DNA of 33,167 nt from Euryarchaeota archaeon ADurb.BinA087 (GTDB lineage: Archaea > Halobacteriota > Methanomicrobia > Methanomicrobiales > Methanospirillaceae), in assembly GCA_002068435.1 (NCBI GenBank), contig MVZQ01000011.1, forward strand, positions 1 through 33,167, read 5' to 3'. This document shows positions 23,360 through 31,361 of this stretch, one piece after another; position 1 is the stretch's first letter, and each line of letters begins with the position of its first letter. Position numbers and translations under genes: made by a program. The notes beneath the pieces are model-generated. The model did not search any database. It was not told the DNA's origin and worked only from the letters and a program-made list of their open reading frames with translations.

Positions 23360-23839
23360 CTACTCTTCCCCGATATCCTCATTCCATAATTCCGGATTGC
23401 TTGCGATGAATTCCTGCATCATCCTGATGCATTCCTTATCATTAAGAATCACCAGTTCCACGCCACGCGAACGGAGATAGTCTTCTGGTCCCTGGAACGT
23501 CTCATTCTCCCCAATCACGACAGTCGGAATTTTGTAGAGCAGGACTGCGCCGCTGCACATGTCGCATGGGGAGAGGGTAGAGAAGAGTATCGATCGGTTA
23601 TAGTCCCGGTATCCCAGCCGGCCTGCATTCTCAAGGCAGTCCATTTCTGCATGAAGAACCGCACTTCCTTTCTGGATTCGACGGTTGTGCCCTTTTCCAA
23701 CGATTTTTCCATCGATCACCAGCACCGAGCCAATGGGAATCCCCCCTTCGGCCAATCCCTGCTGTGCTTCCAGTATGGCTGCCTGCATAAATTGTTCCAT
23801 TGCATCGGCATCCATTTTGAGAGAGTGATTTCTAACCAT
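23360..23839 (-). CDS. Yeast-type cytosine deaminase (CMP/dCMP deaminase fold)
   Basis: This 159-residue protein matches the small zinc-dependent cytosine deaminase of yeast (FCY1, 158 residues) along its length. It has EGGIPIGSVLVIDGKIVGKG, GHNRRIQKGSAVLHAEM (zinc His and catalytic Glu in HAE), TLSPCDMCSGAVLLYKIP (two zinc Cys in PCDMC), VVIGENETFQGPEDYLRSRG and the C-terminal WNEDIGEE. The last corresponds to WFEDIGE of FCY1, part of the lid over the active site. It should convert cytosine to uracil, or a close base analogue. Guanine deaminase and TadA relatives lack this C-terminal signature. The frame is open to 24172 over the opposite gene, but GGTAG upstream and family length support ATG 23839. 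It is divergent from the M6-like lipoprotein gene, which starts 65 bp away. Confidence 0.9.
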   Translation of the reverse strand: MVRNHSLKMDADAMEQFMQAAILEAQQGLAEGGIPIGSVLVIDGKIVGKGHNRRIQKGSAVLHAEMDCLENAGRLGYRDYNRSILFSTLSPCDMCSGAVLLYKIPTVVIGENETFQGPEDYLRSRGVELVILNDKECIRMMQEFIASNPELWNEDIGEE

Positions 23840-23903
23840 AGATACTACCAATTCCCCGTTGTGGGATATGTTTTTATCTTTCCGTAATGATCCCTGATGC
23901 GCC
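23840..23903. promoter_or_regulatory. Short divergent promoter region
   Basis: Only 64 bp separate the starts of the cytosine deaminase (minus) and lipoprotein (plus) genes. A TATA-like TTTTTATC lies at about 23871-23878 for the plus strand, and the complementary GATAAAAACATA may serve the minus strand. Shared or competing control is likely. Confidence 0.35.
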
Positions 23904-25160
23904 ATGAAAAAAATTCTCGTGATCTTCCTGCTGATCCTTCTGGTAGCTGCCTCCGGGTGTATGACAAGATCCCGTGAAAAAGACTCCGGTTCCCCGACGA
24001 TAATACCTACCCCCGGCCAGGATGCCGGATCAATTGTCACTCCTTCCGGACAGGGTGCTGCTCGAACCCCCTGTAAAGAATTGAAACCACTGATTATCCT
24101 CGTGGAATTTCCGGATGCAACACACGTGGCAGAGCGGAATTTCTTTGCGAACCGGTACAATACCCAGGTCAACTCCTACATCCAGTCCATGTCATACGGA
24201 GCAGTCTGCCTGAATGGCGAGGTAACGCCAACATGGTACATGCTCCCTCATGACACCTCCTCTTACCGGATATCCTCACGAAATCTGGAGGTGAACCGGA
24301 CCAGGGTGAGCAACCTTATCAGGGATGTACTGGCTGCGGCAGATCAAGACTACGACTTCGCCGATTATGATTTCGTGGTGATCCAGCTCGGGGTCCTTAC
24401 CCCTGATTATGGCATGGTTGGCCTCTGTGGTCATCCAGGGATGCTGGGGTGGACCGAGACCAGTGTCCTGACCGCCCCCAGCGGAGAGGTGGTAAACAGG
24501 GGAGTTGCCATCTTCACCGCCCAGGCTCATGTCGGGACGAACTTCCATGACATCGCCCATATTCTCGGCGGAGTAAAAGACGGGAACCGGATGGTTCCCT
24601 GCCTTTATGACCATGACCTTCAGGCAAAACCGGGGCCGGAGCTGGAAGTGTTCCGCAATTCCATGATCAATATCGGATACTGGGACCCCATGTCCTGCCA
24701 CTTCTACCGGAACGACACCTCGCCCCCCGGGATCTGCTCCTGGACAAGGATACGGCTGGGATGGCTGGGAGAAGAGAAGATCCTGACCGTCAATCCGGAC
24801 AACCGGACTGAAGTGGTACTCTCTCCTCTTGAGGATCCTTCAGGGGATGTACTGGCCGTCAGGATTCCGATCACTTCATCGACCTATTACCTGATTGAGA
24901 ATCGTGCACCCATTGGCGTGGACAAGGTGCTGCCTGATCACGGGATACTCATCATGTTTGCCGATGACCGTATAGCGGAATGTCACAATGGGAATGCGCC
25001 GGTGAAACTGATCGATGCCAATCCTGGTATTCCTTACCTCCAGGGAGCAGCATTTGATATCGGAGAACATGAAGAGTACATCGATCAGGTGAATAACCTG
25101 AGAATTAAGCTGGTGGAGAGATCAGGGAACGAGTACCGGATCCTGATCGAACCGCTGTAA
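23904..25160 (+). CDS. M6-like metalloprotease-fold lipoprotein with HDxxH
   Basis: This 418-residue lipoprotein has a signal of 18 residues ending in the lipobox VAASGC (Cys19), then a Ser/Pro/Gly linker to about 55. The domain follows the plan of M6 (immune inhibitor A-like) peptidases: IILVEFPDATH (62-75), YNTQVNSYIQSMSYGAVCLNG (core SYIQSMSYG), DFVVIQLG, then the metal-site helix FHDIAHILGG (His215, His219). YWDPMSCH near 260 is the Met-turn. Family enzymes have HExxH, where Glu activates water; here it is Asp216, so activity is uncertain. A C-terminal beta domain (TYYLIENRAP, GILIMFADDR) is typical of M6 too. Eight Cys in the mature part suggest disulphides outside the cell. It stands alone, divergent from the cytosine deaminase gene. 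Confidence 0.85.
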   Translation: MKKILVIFLLILLVAASGCMTRSREKDSGSPTIIPTPGQDAGSIVTPSGQGAARTPCKELKPLIILVEFPDATHVAERNFFANRYNTQVNSYIQSMSYGAVCLNGEVTPTWYMLPHDTSSYRISSRNLEVNRTRVSNLIRDVLAAADQDYDFADYDFVVIQLGVLTPDYGMVGLCGHPGMLGWTETSVLTAPSGEVVNRGVAIFTAQAHVGTNFHDIAHILGGVKDGNRMVPCLYDHDLQAKPGPELEVFRNSMINIGYWDPMSCHFYRNDTSPPGICSWTRIRLGWLGEEKILTVNPDNRTEVVLSPLEDPSGDVLAVRIPITSSTYYLIENRAPIGVDKVLPDHGILIMFADDRIAECHNGNAPVKLIDANPGIPYLQGAAFDIGEHEEYIDQVNNLRIKLVERSGNEYRILIEPL

Positions 25161-25522
25161 TATTTTTATCGTTAGAACTATTGTGCTCTCATGGTCCAGG
25201 TGCAGTGTTTCTGGTAACTGCCATGATGGATTCAGGGGTTCTGACAAATCTTCCCTGCTTTTTGTGTAAACCCACAATACGAATTCTCTCTCCGTGCTAT
25301 CTGATAAGGTGCCCCTGTTGGTACTTTTTCTTGTCATCAGGGAGATACAATGCAAAAAGACCATGGAAATAATCCCGGGAACCGAGAAAGATGATACAGC
25401 CTCCGGCAGGCAGCCTCTCTCCCTGTTTTTCTATTCTGGCCAAAGTAAGTTTCGCTCTCCAGAGTAAAATTCCTCCAGCATAAATAGGAGAAACTCGTAA
25501 ATCCCCTGAGAGCGATCCTTTC
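25161..25522. other. Intergenic region before the ABC operon
   Basis: About 360 bp. Frames here are short or antisense and show no family features; in particular, no lost N-terminal lobe of the following binding protein is visible. A TATA-like ATAAATAG at 25480-25487 would start transcription near 25511, giving a leader of about 12 nt for ATG 25523. Confidence 0.5.
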
Positions 25523-26746
25523 ATGGGGAAATCCCACGTAGTCCGGTACCTGTTCATAGCAGGGTTCATTCTGCTTGTTCTCCTGCTCCTGATGCACCCT
25601 TCCGCCCCCGATCTTTTTCCGTCCCGTGATTCCCAGCCCTCTGTTTCACTCCTCTATGCCTCGTCTGGTTCCATGGCCCAGCTCCTGAACACCGGCCAGA
25701 TCGATGCGTTCCTGATCTGGGAACCGATCGTAGCAAATGCTGAATTATCAGGTATTGGAAAACGGATTGCCGTTCCCTCCGATCTTCCGCCTCCGGGGAA
25801 ATGGGACAACGCTGCCATCAATATCCTGGTGCTGCGGCAGGATACCGTCCAGGCACATCCCGACCTCGCGGCACTCCTCTCAGCCCTCACCACCGCCGCA
25901 ATCGACCGGACCAACGAGGATCCCACCCTTGCAGAGAACATCACCGCACACTGGGTGTATGGAAAGGGCCCTATCCTCACCCCCCAGGGAACCCTTGACC
26001 CCCTCACGGTTGAGCAGCGCTCCTTTGAAAACATGGTGTTTACCGCTGAAGCTGCACCCCCGGAAGCCTCAATTGTCGAGTACACCATCAATTCAATGAC
26101 GGGAACTACCGGCAGTTATGATCCAATGATGTGGGTTGACAGCACGGTACCTGCAAGGGCTGCATATTTTTTGAATGGCACCGCTGTACCGACAATAGAT
26201 CCGGCTCTGCCAACCCTCAATATCGGCTACATTCCCTCAAGCGACAATTATGCCCCAGTCTATGTCATGGTCAAGGACTCAGAGTATTTCTGTGACCGGT
26301 ATGGATTCTGTCTGGTCCCGGACGACCCCTCCCTGTCGCGGCCGGTATCCTGTACACTTCTCGTGAACGGAACACCGGCAGCTCACATCAACCTCATCAT
26401 GGGACAGTCTGGGGGCGGGATCATGACGACCATCGGCCAGAAAGCCCTGGAAGGAGCTTACGTCGGTTCCTTCCCTGCTGAACTCCAGATAGCTCTGGGC
26501 AATCCTTCTGTCATCATCCAGTCAATCAACACAGGAGGTTCCGGGCTCGTTGTTTCCAGCAGTGCTCCGCTTGAGGATTGGGATGATTTCGTCGTTTGGA
26601 CAAAAGCTCGTTCCATGGCTGGAAGGCCGGTGATCATTGCTACGGTCCAGAGCTCCATCCAGGAGGAGATGGTACGTGAGGCATGTGCATACGAGAATGT
26701 CACGGTGATGTTCTATGGTACTGATTTCAAAACAGAAGGTTCGTGA
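25523..26746 (+). CDS. ABC importer binding protein with lobes in reversed order
   Basis: The product is 407 residues, with an N-terminal signal or anchor helix (about 9-25). Residues 44-150 (LLYASSGSMAQLLNTGQIDA, FLIWEPIVANAE, HPDLAALLSALTTAAIDR) look like the second half of an NMT1/SsuA-type binding protein. After a linker, residues 209-395 (LNIGYIPSSDNYAPVYVMVK, LEGAYVGSFPAELQIALG, NTGGSGLVVSS, SSIQEEMVREAC) look like the first half, and the protein ends soon after the hinge strand (VTVMFYGTDF). Normal proteins run in the opposite order, so this is a circular permutant or a fusion of parts of tandem copies. The gene overlaps the permease gene by 32 bp. The system would import a nitrate/sulfonate/taurine/pyrimidine-type solute; the substrate is unknown. 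Confidence 0.85.
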   Translation: MGKSHVVRYLFIAGFILLVLLLLMHPSAPDLFPSRDSQPSVSLLYASSGSMAQLLNTGQIDAFLIWEPIVANAELSGIGKRIAVPSDLPPPGKWDNAAINILVLRQDTVQAHPDLAALLSALTTAAIDRTNEDPTLAENITAHWVYGKGPILTPQGTLDPLTVEQRSFENMVFTAEAAPPEASIVEYTINSMTGTTGSYDPMMWVDSTVPARAAYFLNGTAVPTIDPALPTLNIGYIPSSDNYAPVYVMVKDSEYFCDRYGFCLVPDDPSLSRPVSCTLLVNGTPAAHINLIMGQSGGGIMTTIGQKALEGAYVGSFPAELQIALGNPSVIIQSINTGGSGLVVSSSAPLEDWDDFVVWTKARSMAGRPVIIATVQSSIQEEMVREACAYENVTVMFYGTDFKTEGS

Positions 26747-27500
26747 ATACGGCAAAGGGCTGGCAGTCATCGCACTCCTGCTCGTGGCATGGGAATGTGC
26801 TGCACTGGTGATCGATAATAACTATATCCTCCCCTCGCTCACCGAAATAGCCGAGGTGCTGCTTCACCCGGCACAGCCGGTGCTCGGCGGGGAGAGCCTG
26901 ATTGCAAATACCCTGGTAAGTCTGAAGGAGGTGCTTACCGGATTTTTCTGTGCGGCAGCACTGGCAATCCCGGTTGGCCTCCTCATCGGGTGGTCAACTG
27001 AGGTTCAGGCATACCTCAACCCTGCCATCCAAATCCTCCGCCCGATCCCCCCGATCGCATGGATGCCCTTTGCCATCGCATGGTTCGGGATCGGGATCAA
27101 CTCGATCCTGTTCATCATCGCCCTTGGTGCATTCTTCCCGATCCTTATCAATACGGTCGATGGTGTGAGGGGAATACGGGTACGATGGATCGAGGTCGCC
27201 GAGATGTTCCACGCCACGACCTTCGAGAAACTGCGGACCGTGGTCCTTCCCGGTGCCTTTCCCCGGATCTGGACCGGGATGCGGGTCTCTTTTGCCATCG
27301 CATGGATGTGTGTGGTGGCAGCCGAGATGCTGCCAGGTACCACCGCAGGTCTTGGTTTTCTGATCATGTATGCCTACAATCTCGGACAGCTCGACGTAAT
27401 CGGAGCAGGGATGGTGGTGATCGGCATCATCGGCCTTGGCGCCGACATGCTCTTCAGGGCTGGCCAGGCCAGGTTTTTCTCATGGGAGGGGAAGGATTGA
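26715..27500 (+). CDS. ABC importer permease, SsuC/TauC type
   Basis: This 261-residue permease belongs to the BPD_transp_1 family of nitrate/sulfonate/taurine importers. It has six predicted helices and the cytoplasmic EAA loop EMFHATTFEKLRTVVLPGAF, which docks on the ATPase. LRPIPPIAWMPFAIAWFGIG is another family signature. It starts inside the end of the binding protein gene (32-bp overlap), with GGTGAT as ribosome-binding site, and its TGA overlaps the ATG of the ATPase gene by one base. The three genes must be translationally coupled. Only one permease gene is present, so it should act as a homodimer. Confidence 0.92.
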   Translation: MVLISKQKVREYGKGLAVIALLLVAWECAALVIDNNYILPSLTEIAEVLLHPAQPVLGGESLIANTLVSLKEVLTGFFCAAALAIPVGLLIGWSTEVQAYLNPAIQILRPIPPIAWMPFAIAWFGIGINSILFIIALGAFFPILINTVDGVRGIRVRWIEVAEMFHATTFEKLRTVVLPGAFPRIWTGMRVSFAIAWMCVVAAEMLPGTTAGLGFLIMYAYNLGQLDVIGAGMVVIGIIGLGADMLFRAGQARFFSWEGKD

Positions 27501-28285
27501 TGGCCGAATCTGTCCTCTCCATCTCCGGAATCGAAAAGACATTCCATGGTGAGGGGGAAGACTGCCCTGCCCTTTCCGGGGTCAGTTTTAATGTTGCATC
27601 TGGTGAGATCGTCTGCATAATGGGTCCATCTGGATGCGGAAAATCCACCCTGCTCCGGATCATCGGACGGCTCGAACATGAGGATAAGGGTTCAATCCGT
27701 ACCATCGCAGAGCACGTGGGAGAGGGAGTATCTGCAGCCATGATCTTCCAGGATCATGCACTCTTCCCCTGGCTGTCGGTAGAAGAGAACATCATATACG
27801 GCCTGCGCCTCTCTGCCCAGAAGATCCCGGATACTGAAATGCAACGCCGGGTTGATGATCTTCTTTCGTTGATTCACCTCACCTCATTTGCCCGTTCACT
27901 CCCGCACGAGCTCTCGGGAGGCATGAAACAACGGGTCTCTGTCGCACGGGCGCTCGCGATCAGGCCGTCAATCCTCCTTATGGACGAGCCGTTCTCGGCC
28001 CTCGATATATTTACCAGAAGGGAACTTGAGGATGAAATTCTCCGTATCCGGCAGGAACTGAAGACCACCATCCTGATGGTCACTCACAATCCGGAGGAGG
28101 CGGTGTACATTGCCGACCGAATCATCATCCTCTCGGAAAGACCGGGGGTAGTTGCCGGTATCATAACGGTAACACTGCCGCATCCCCGGAGTCCAGCCGA
28201 TCCGGACTTTATCAGGATACGCGAGGAGGTGGCTGGCAGGGTAAAGGGGAGAAATGAGGTAGGCTGCGCGATTCAGCACGAATGA
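27500..28285 (+). CDS. ABC importer ATPase, SsuB/TauB type
   Basis: This 261-residue ATPase has all the expected motifs: Walker A GPSGCGKST (42-50), Q-loop IFQDHALFPW, signature LSGGMKQR, Walker B ILLMDEP, D-loop SALD and switch His in VTHNPEEA. The C-terminal part (IILSERPGVVAGIITVTLP) is typical of the SsuB/TauB/nitrate subfamily. It energises the adjacent permease. The frame is open upstream inside the permease gene to 27059. The start at 27500 is supported by GGAGGGGAAGG and by its TGATG overlap with the permease stop. An in-frame ATG at 27482 is the only other choice. It is the last gene of the operon. Confidence 0.95.
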   Translation: MAESVLSISGIEKTFHGEGEDCPALSGVSFNVASGEIVCIMGPSGCGKSTLLRIIGRLEHEDKGSIRTIAEHVGEGVSAAMIFQDHALFPWLSVEENIIYGLRLSAQKIPDTEMQRRVDDLLSLIHLTSFARSLPHELSGGMKQRVSVARALAIRPSILLMDEPFSALDIFTRRELEDEILRIRQELKTTILMVTHNPEEAVYIADRIIILSERPGVVAGIITVTLPHPRSPADPDFIRIREEVAGRVKGRNEVGCAIQHE

Positions 28286-28540
28286 TCCCGCACATATCCC
28301 CGTTACAAGATGATGATGCCCCCAACAGCATCAACATCCCGAGCCAAAACAGAAGACGACCGGGGTTTACCAAAGAGATGGTTCTTGCCGGGCTGACCAT
28401 CAAATCCGGAACGTCAGCCTGGGACATCTCTCATATTGATTATTTGAAGCACACCTTGTTCCATTCCAGCATCCTTGTTCCGGAAAAACGGTTTCCTGTT
28501 TTCCTGATTTGGATCGGGGTTCCTGAAGAGGGTGAAAGGG

Positions 28541-29353
28541 TCAGTGCTCCACCCCGATCAGCTGCCCGCTCAAGTCTTCAGAGAGGTCCACAGTGGTGAA
28601 GTCCCCGCTTGTTGGCAGGACCAGGGTAAAGTCAGGGGTGATATCATATCCGATGACAGCTCCGGCCGGGATGGTGAAGTCGAGAATATGACCGCCTTTC
28701 TGCCGGTCATCGCTGATGAAGTGCAGATGGTACCCGTCAATATTGATCCCTTCCAAAAAAGCAGGGGTGAAGGTTCCGACCACCCATCCGGAGATATCGG
28801 TATACTCGAATACCGACTGGTTCCCTACTGCTTCAGAGAGGGTCGGGTAAGGCTTCTCCTGAGGCGGGACCGCCCGTACCTTCATGACAGGAAATATTCC
28901 GTGGATCCTGACCGCATACACCATGTTATCCGTAGGGAGATAAGCCCCCGTCATATTTGAAAAGGTCGAAAAGTTCAAGGCCTCTTCGGTAGTGAGAGAG
29001 AAATCATCGTGATAAAAGGTAACAGTAGTATATGGGGTGGTGATCGTATCCGGAACGATGACGACACTCCCATCAGATGCAGCCTGGTAGACAATTCCTT
29101 CCAGGACAATCATCTCACCATCGAGGGCATTGAAGGTGCCGATACCAAAATCTCCGTGCTGTTTTATCTCTCCAATCGGCTGAATTCCGTCAAAGACTCC
29201 CTGCTGGAGGGCATCGATAGTCGAAACCTGGTAGAGGGTATCCTTTTCCTCCCCGCAAAAGACACCTCCGGTAAGCAATCCGAAGACAAACAATCCCACA
29301 AGAAGGAGGATGATGACCAGCCCGATCATTGCAAGAATTTTTGGAAGATTCAT
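28541..29353 (-). CDS. budA: Membrane-anchored acetolactate decarboxylase
   Basis: This 270-residue protein carries a complete alpha-acetolactate decarboxylase domain (from about 38) after one N-terminal membrane helix (6-29). The enzyme turns acetolactate into acetoin. The sequence has LYQVSTIDALQQGVFDG, KQHGDFGIGTFNALDGE, RAVPPQEKPYP and GYHLHFISDDRQKGGH. The zinc ligands His209, His211 and His222 have the spacing 0-2-13 of the Brevibacillus enzyme (194, 196, 207). Glu80, Arg160 and Glu269 fit its Glu65, Arg145 and Glu253. All catalytic residues are therefore present. The anchor places the domain outside the cell if the basic end stays in. Acetolactate is an intermediate of valine and leucine synthesis. 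The role of acetoin in this organism is unclear. A 57-bp gap separates it from the upstream SRAP gene on the same strand. Confidence 0.93.
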   Translation of the reverse strand: MNLPKILAMIGLVIILLLVGLFVFGLLTGGVFCGEEKDTLYQVSTIDALQQGVFDGIQPIGEIKQHGDFGIGTFNALDGEMIVLEGIVYQAASDGSVVIVPDTITTPYTTVTFYHDDFSLTTEEALNFSTFSNMTGAYLPTDNMVYAVRIHGIFPVMKVRAVPPQEKPYPTLSEAVGNQSVFEYTDISGWVVGTFTPAFLEGINIDGYHLHFISDDRQKGGHILDFTIPAGAVIGYDITPDFTLVLPTSGDFTTVDLSEDLSGQLIGVEH

Positions 29354-29410
29354 ACTGATTCTCTCTCAATAATACGATATGAGGGTGTAAGGTATGCCGG
29401 CATACTCCCT

Positions 29411-30115
29411 TTACGTTCCCCCCCAGGATCGATCATACAGGGAACGGCCCGGCCGGATCAGTTCCTCACCCTCGGCATTCGTCGTGTTGACTTTTTTTCC
29501 AACCGGATATGCTTCCATCCGGCCGGCAGGGTACGACTGGAGCAGGTCAGAGACCTCATAGCTGCAGAGCATTCCTGGTGAAAGCCACCGTTCCTCGTCC
29601 TCTGCTTTGAGGATGGCAGGCATCCTGTCATGGTACGGCGAGACAACGGAATTTGGTTCGGTGGTGATAATCGAGAAGGTGCTGATCTCCTCGCCATCGG
29701 GAGGTTGGTGAGTATCAAAAAGACCGGCAAAGGCAAAGAGGGAATTGTCCCTCATCCTGATGTAGTATGGGGTCCTCCCCCACGCCTCCTTCTTCCATTC
29801 AAAGAACCCGGTCGCCGGGACAAGGCATCTCCTTTTTTGGAGAAGTTCCCGGAACATCGGTTTTTCAAAAAGGGTCTCTGCTCGTGCATTGATCGGTTTT
29901 GGAGAACGGGAGGGATCCTTCACCAACGATGGCACGAGCCCCCACCTCATCATCCTGATCTCATTTTCTGCACCATCCGGATGAGCCCGGACTACCACTG
30001 GGACCTCCTGTGAAGGAGCAATATTATAACGGGGGATCAGGTCAAAGGATGGAATCCTTGCCTGAAACCTCTCTGAAAGCCCGATCACAAACGAGATCGT
30101 GAACCTGCCGCACAT
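29411..30115 (-). CDS. SRAP domain protein (YedK/HMCES type)
   Basis: This 234-residue protein belongs to the SRAP family (SOS response-associated peptidase; YedK, HMCES), which crosslinks to abasic sites in single-stranded DNA through its Cys2 and shields them. The start is chosen so that Cys is residue 2 (MCGRFTIS), as the chemistry requires; the longer frame from 30118 adds one Met. Other sites are RYNIAPSQEVPVV, NARAETLFEKPMF (Asn for DNA binding), LVPATGFFEWKK (catalytic Glu) and PYHDRMPAIL (catalytic His). GGTGG lies upstream as ribosome-binding site. The decarboxylase gene follows on the same strand, but no functional link is known. Confidence 0.93.
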   Translation of the reverse strand: MCGRFTISFVIGLSERFQARIPSFDLIPRYNIAPSQEVPVVVRAHPDGAENEIRMMRWGLVPSLVKDPSRSPKPINARAETLFEKPMFRELLQKRRCLVPATGFFEWKKEAWGRTPYYIRMRDNSLFAFAGLFDTHQPPDGEEISTFSIITTEPNSVVSPYHDRMPAILKAEDEERWLSPGMLCSYEVSDLLQSYPAGRMEAYPVGKKVNTTNAEGEELIRPGRSLYDRSWGGT

Positions 30116-30466
30116 CACTGACCACCCAATTATCCGATTCCCAGTCTCTTATTCTGTTTTCATCATGATCAATGATGAATCCTGGTACGATCCGAATCCA
30201 TCAGTTCATGAGATCTGGCCGGTTCCCGGACCCCCACCTCATATCGTTTATGGCAGGCTGCTTTCTCCCTGACAAGAGAGGAACCTTTGGTTGTATTTTT
30301 TTCTGGATCCCTGCTGAAGGAATTAATCCTGTACCCGGAGAAAGATCAGGATACCACTACTCCAACGTGAAAATACCCAGGGGTCCGTCCGGTCATCGTA
30401 CCTTCCGGGAGGTGAGTTCCGCTCGGAAACCTATTATATAAAACGGCAGAATCTGAACGTTATCCC
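30116..30466. other. Intergenic region with possible 35-codon ORF
   Basis: About 350 bp between divergent genes. ATG 30165 to TGA 30272 encodes 35 residues (MINDESWYDPNPSVHEIW, then a Pro-rich part ending YGRLLSP). The peptide reads like a protein, but no ribosome-binding site precedes it, so it remains doubtful. A strong TATA box for the protease gene lies at 30434-30443. No RNA gene is seen. Confidence 0.35.
30434..30443 (+). promoter_or_regulatory. TATA box of the Lon-like protease gene
   Basis: TTATATAAAA ends 23 bp before ATG 30467. Transcription would start within a few bases of the ATG, so the mRNA is probably leaderless, in line with the absence of a ribosome-binding site. Confidence 0.6.
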
Positions 30467-31351
30467 ATGAACGAGAAGGTCCTGGCAGTGATACTTGCCC
30501 TCTCTCTCCTTGCCAACCTTGGGATGGGGCTGTATATTGTAAACGATCACCTCTACGGACCTGGCATGCTCCCCGAAGAGTATGAGACTGCCAAGGGTTC
30601 AGACAGGACCAGCGGGCCGTCCGGAGAATCCGGGAGAACGATACCCATGGCCGATATCCTTGATACCATATCAGGCCAGGAGAAACGGTCTGCATCCCTT
30701 CAGGGGCTGGCTGTCATCACCACCATCAATTATTCCCGCCAGGGACAGTTCATCTACCAGGAGAAGAACGAGACCGGGACAACGATCAATGTCACGGTTG
30801 ATATCATTCCCGGTGAAGGGAGAGTGCTCGTGCAGACAAAACCCCTCATGGGCATCGTGTTCCAGGACGCGGCAAATACTGCTGTGGCTGTTGCCAGGAA
30901 CCGCACCACTGCCGACTTCAGTGGCAGTGATGTGATCTTCTCAATCACCTCCGATTCGGTGATCCCTGCGGTGGATGGGGCGAGTGCCGGCGCACTGATG
31001 ACCGTCATTACCAGTGCAGCAGCCGCGGGTGAGCCACTCTGGGAGAACAGGACCCTCACCGGCACAATAACTCCGGATGGCCGCATAGGGGCTATCGGCG
31101 GGGTGATCGAGAAAGCAAGAGCTGCAAAAGGGGCAGGAAAAGATCTGCTCCTCCTTCCGCGTGAAAACGCCTACATTGTCGTACTGAACGAGTCCTCCCA
31201 GAGCAGGGGAGGATTGCGCATGACCCGGCTGGTCTATGAAACAGTCCCTGCAAAAGAGTACATCGAATCAACAATTGGGATCAGGGTTGAGTTCGTCGAC
31301 ACAATCGATGAGGTGGAAGCATACCTCTTTCGAACGGGTCAATCAGAATGA
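30467..31351 (+). CDS. Membrane-anchored Lon-like serine protease (COG1750 type)
   Basis: The product is 294 residues. An N-terminal helix (5-25) anchors or exports it. The C-terminal part (about 115-290) is a Lon-type S16 protease domain without ATPase. Ser173 in AVDGASAGALM is the catalytic Ser, and Lys216 in GAIGGVIEKARAAKGAG the general base; their 43-residue spacing equals that of E. coli Lon (679 and 722). TGTITPDGRIGAIGGV is the typical segment before the Lys. It therefore keeps a Ser-Lys dyad, and the product belongs to the archaeal COG1750 group, whose targets are unknown. It is convergent with the large surface repeat protein, with only 10 bp between the two stop codons. Confidence 0.9.
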   Translation: MNEKVLAVILALSLLANLGMGLYIVNDHLYGPGMLPEEYETAKGSDRTSGPSGESGRTIPMADILDTISGQEKRSASLQGLAVITTINYSRQGQFIYQEKNETGTTINVTVDIIPGEGRVLVQTKPLMGIVFQDAANTAVAVARNRTTADFSGSDVIFSITSDSVIPAVDGASAGALMTVITSAAAAGEPLWENRTLTGTITPDGRIGAIGGVIEKARAAKGAGKDLLLLPRENAYIVVLNESSQSRGGLRMTRLVYETVPAKEYIESTIGIRVEFVDTIDEVEAYLFRTGQSE

Positions 31352-31361
31352 CCGGTAAAAA

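Noticed and set aside
23840-24172. N-terminal extension of the cytosine deaminase frame
   Set aside because: It overlaps the opposite lipoprotein gene. Family length and a ribosome-binding site point to 23839.
27059-27499. Upstream extension of the ATPase reading frame
   Set aside because: The translation here is a shadow of the permease gene. The ATPase fold starts at 27500, with its own ribosome-binding site.
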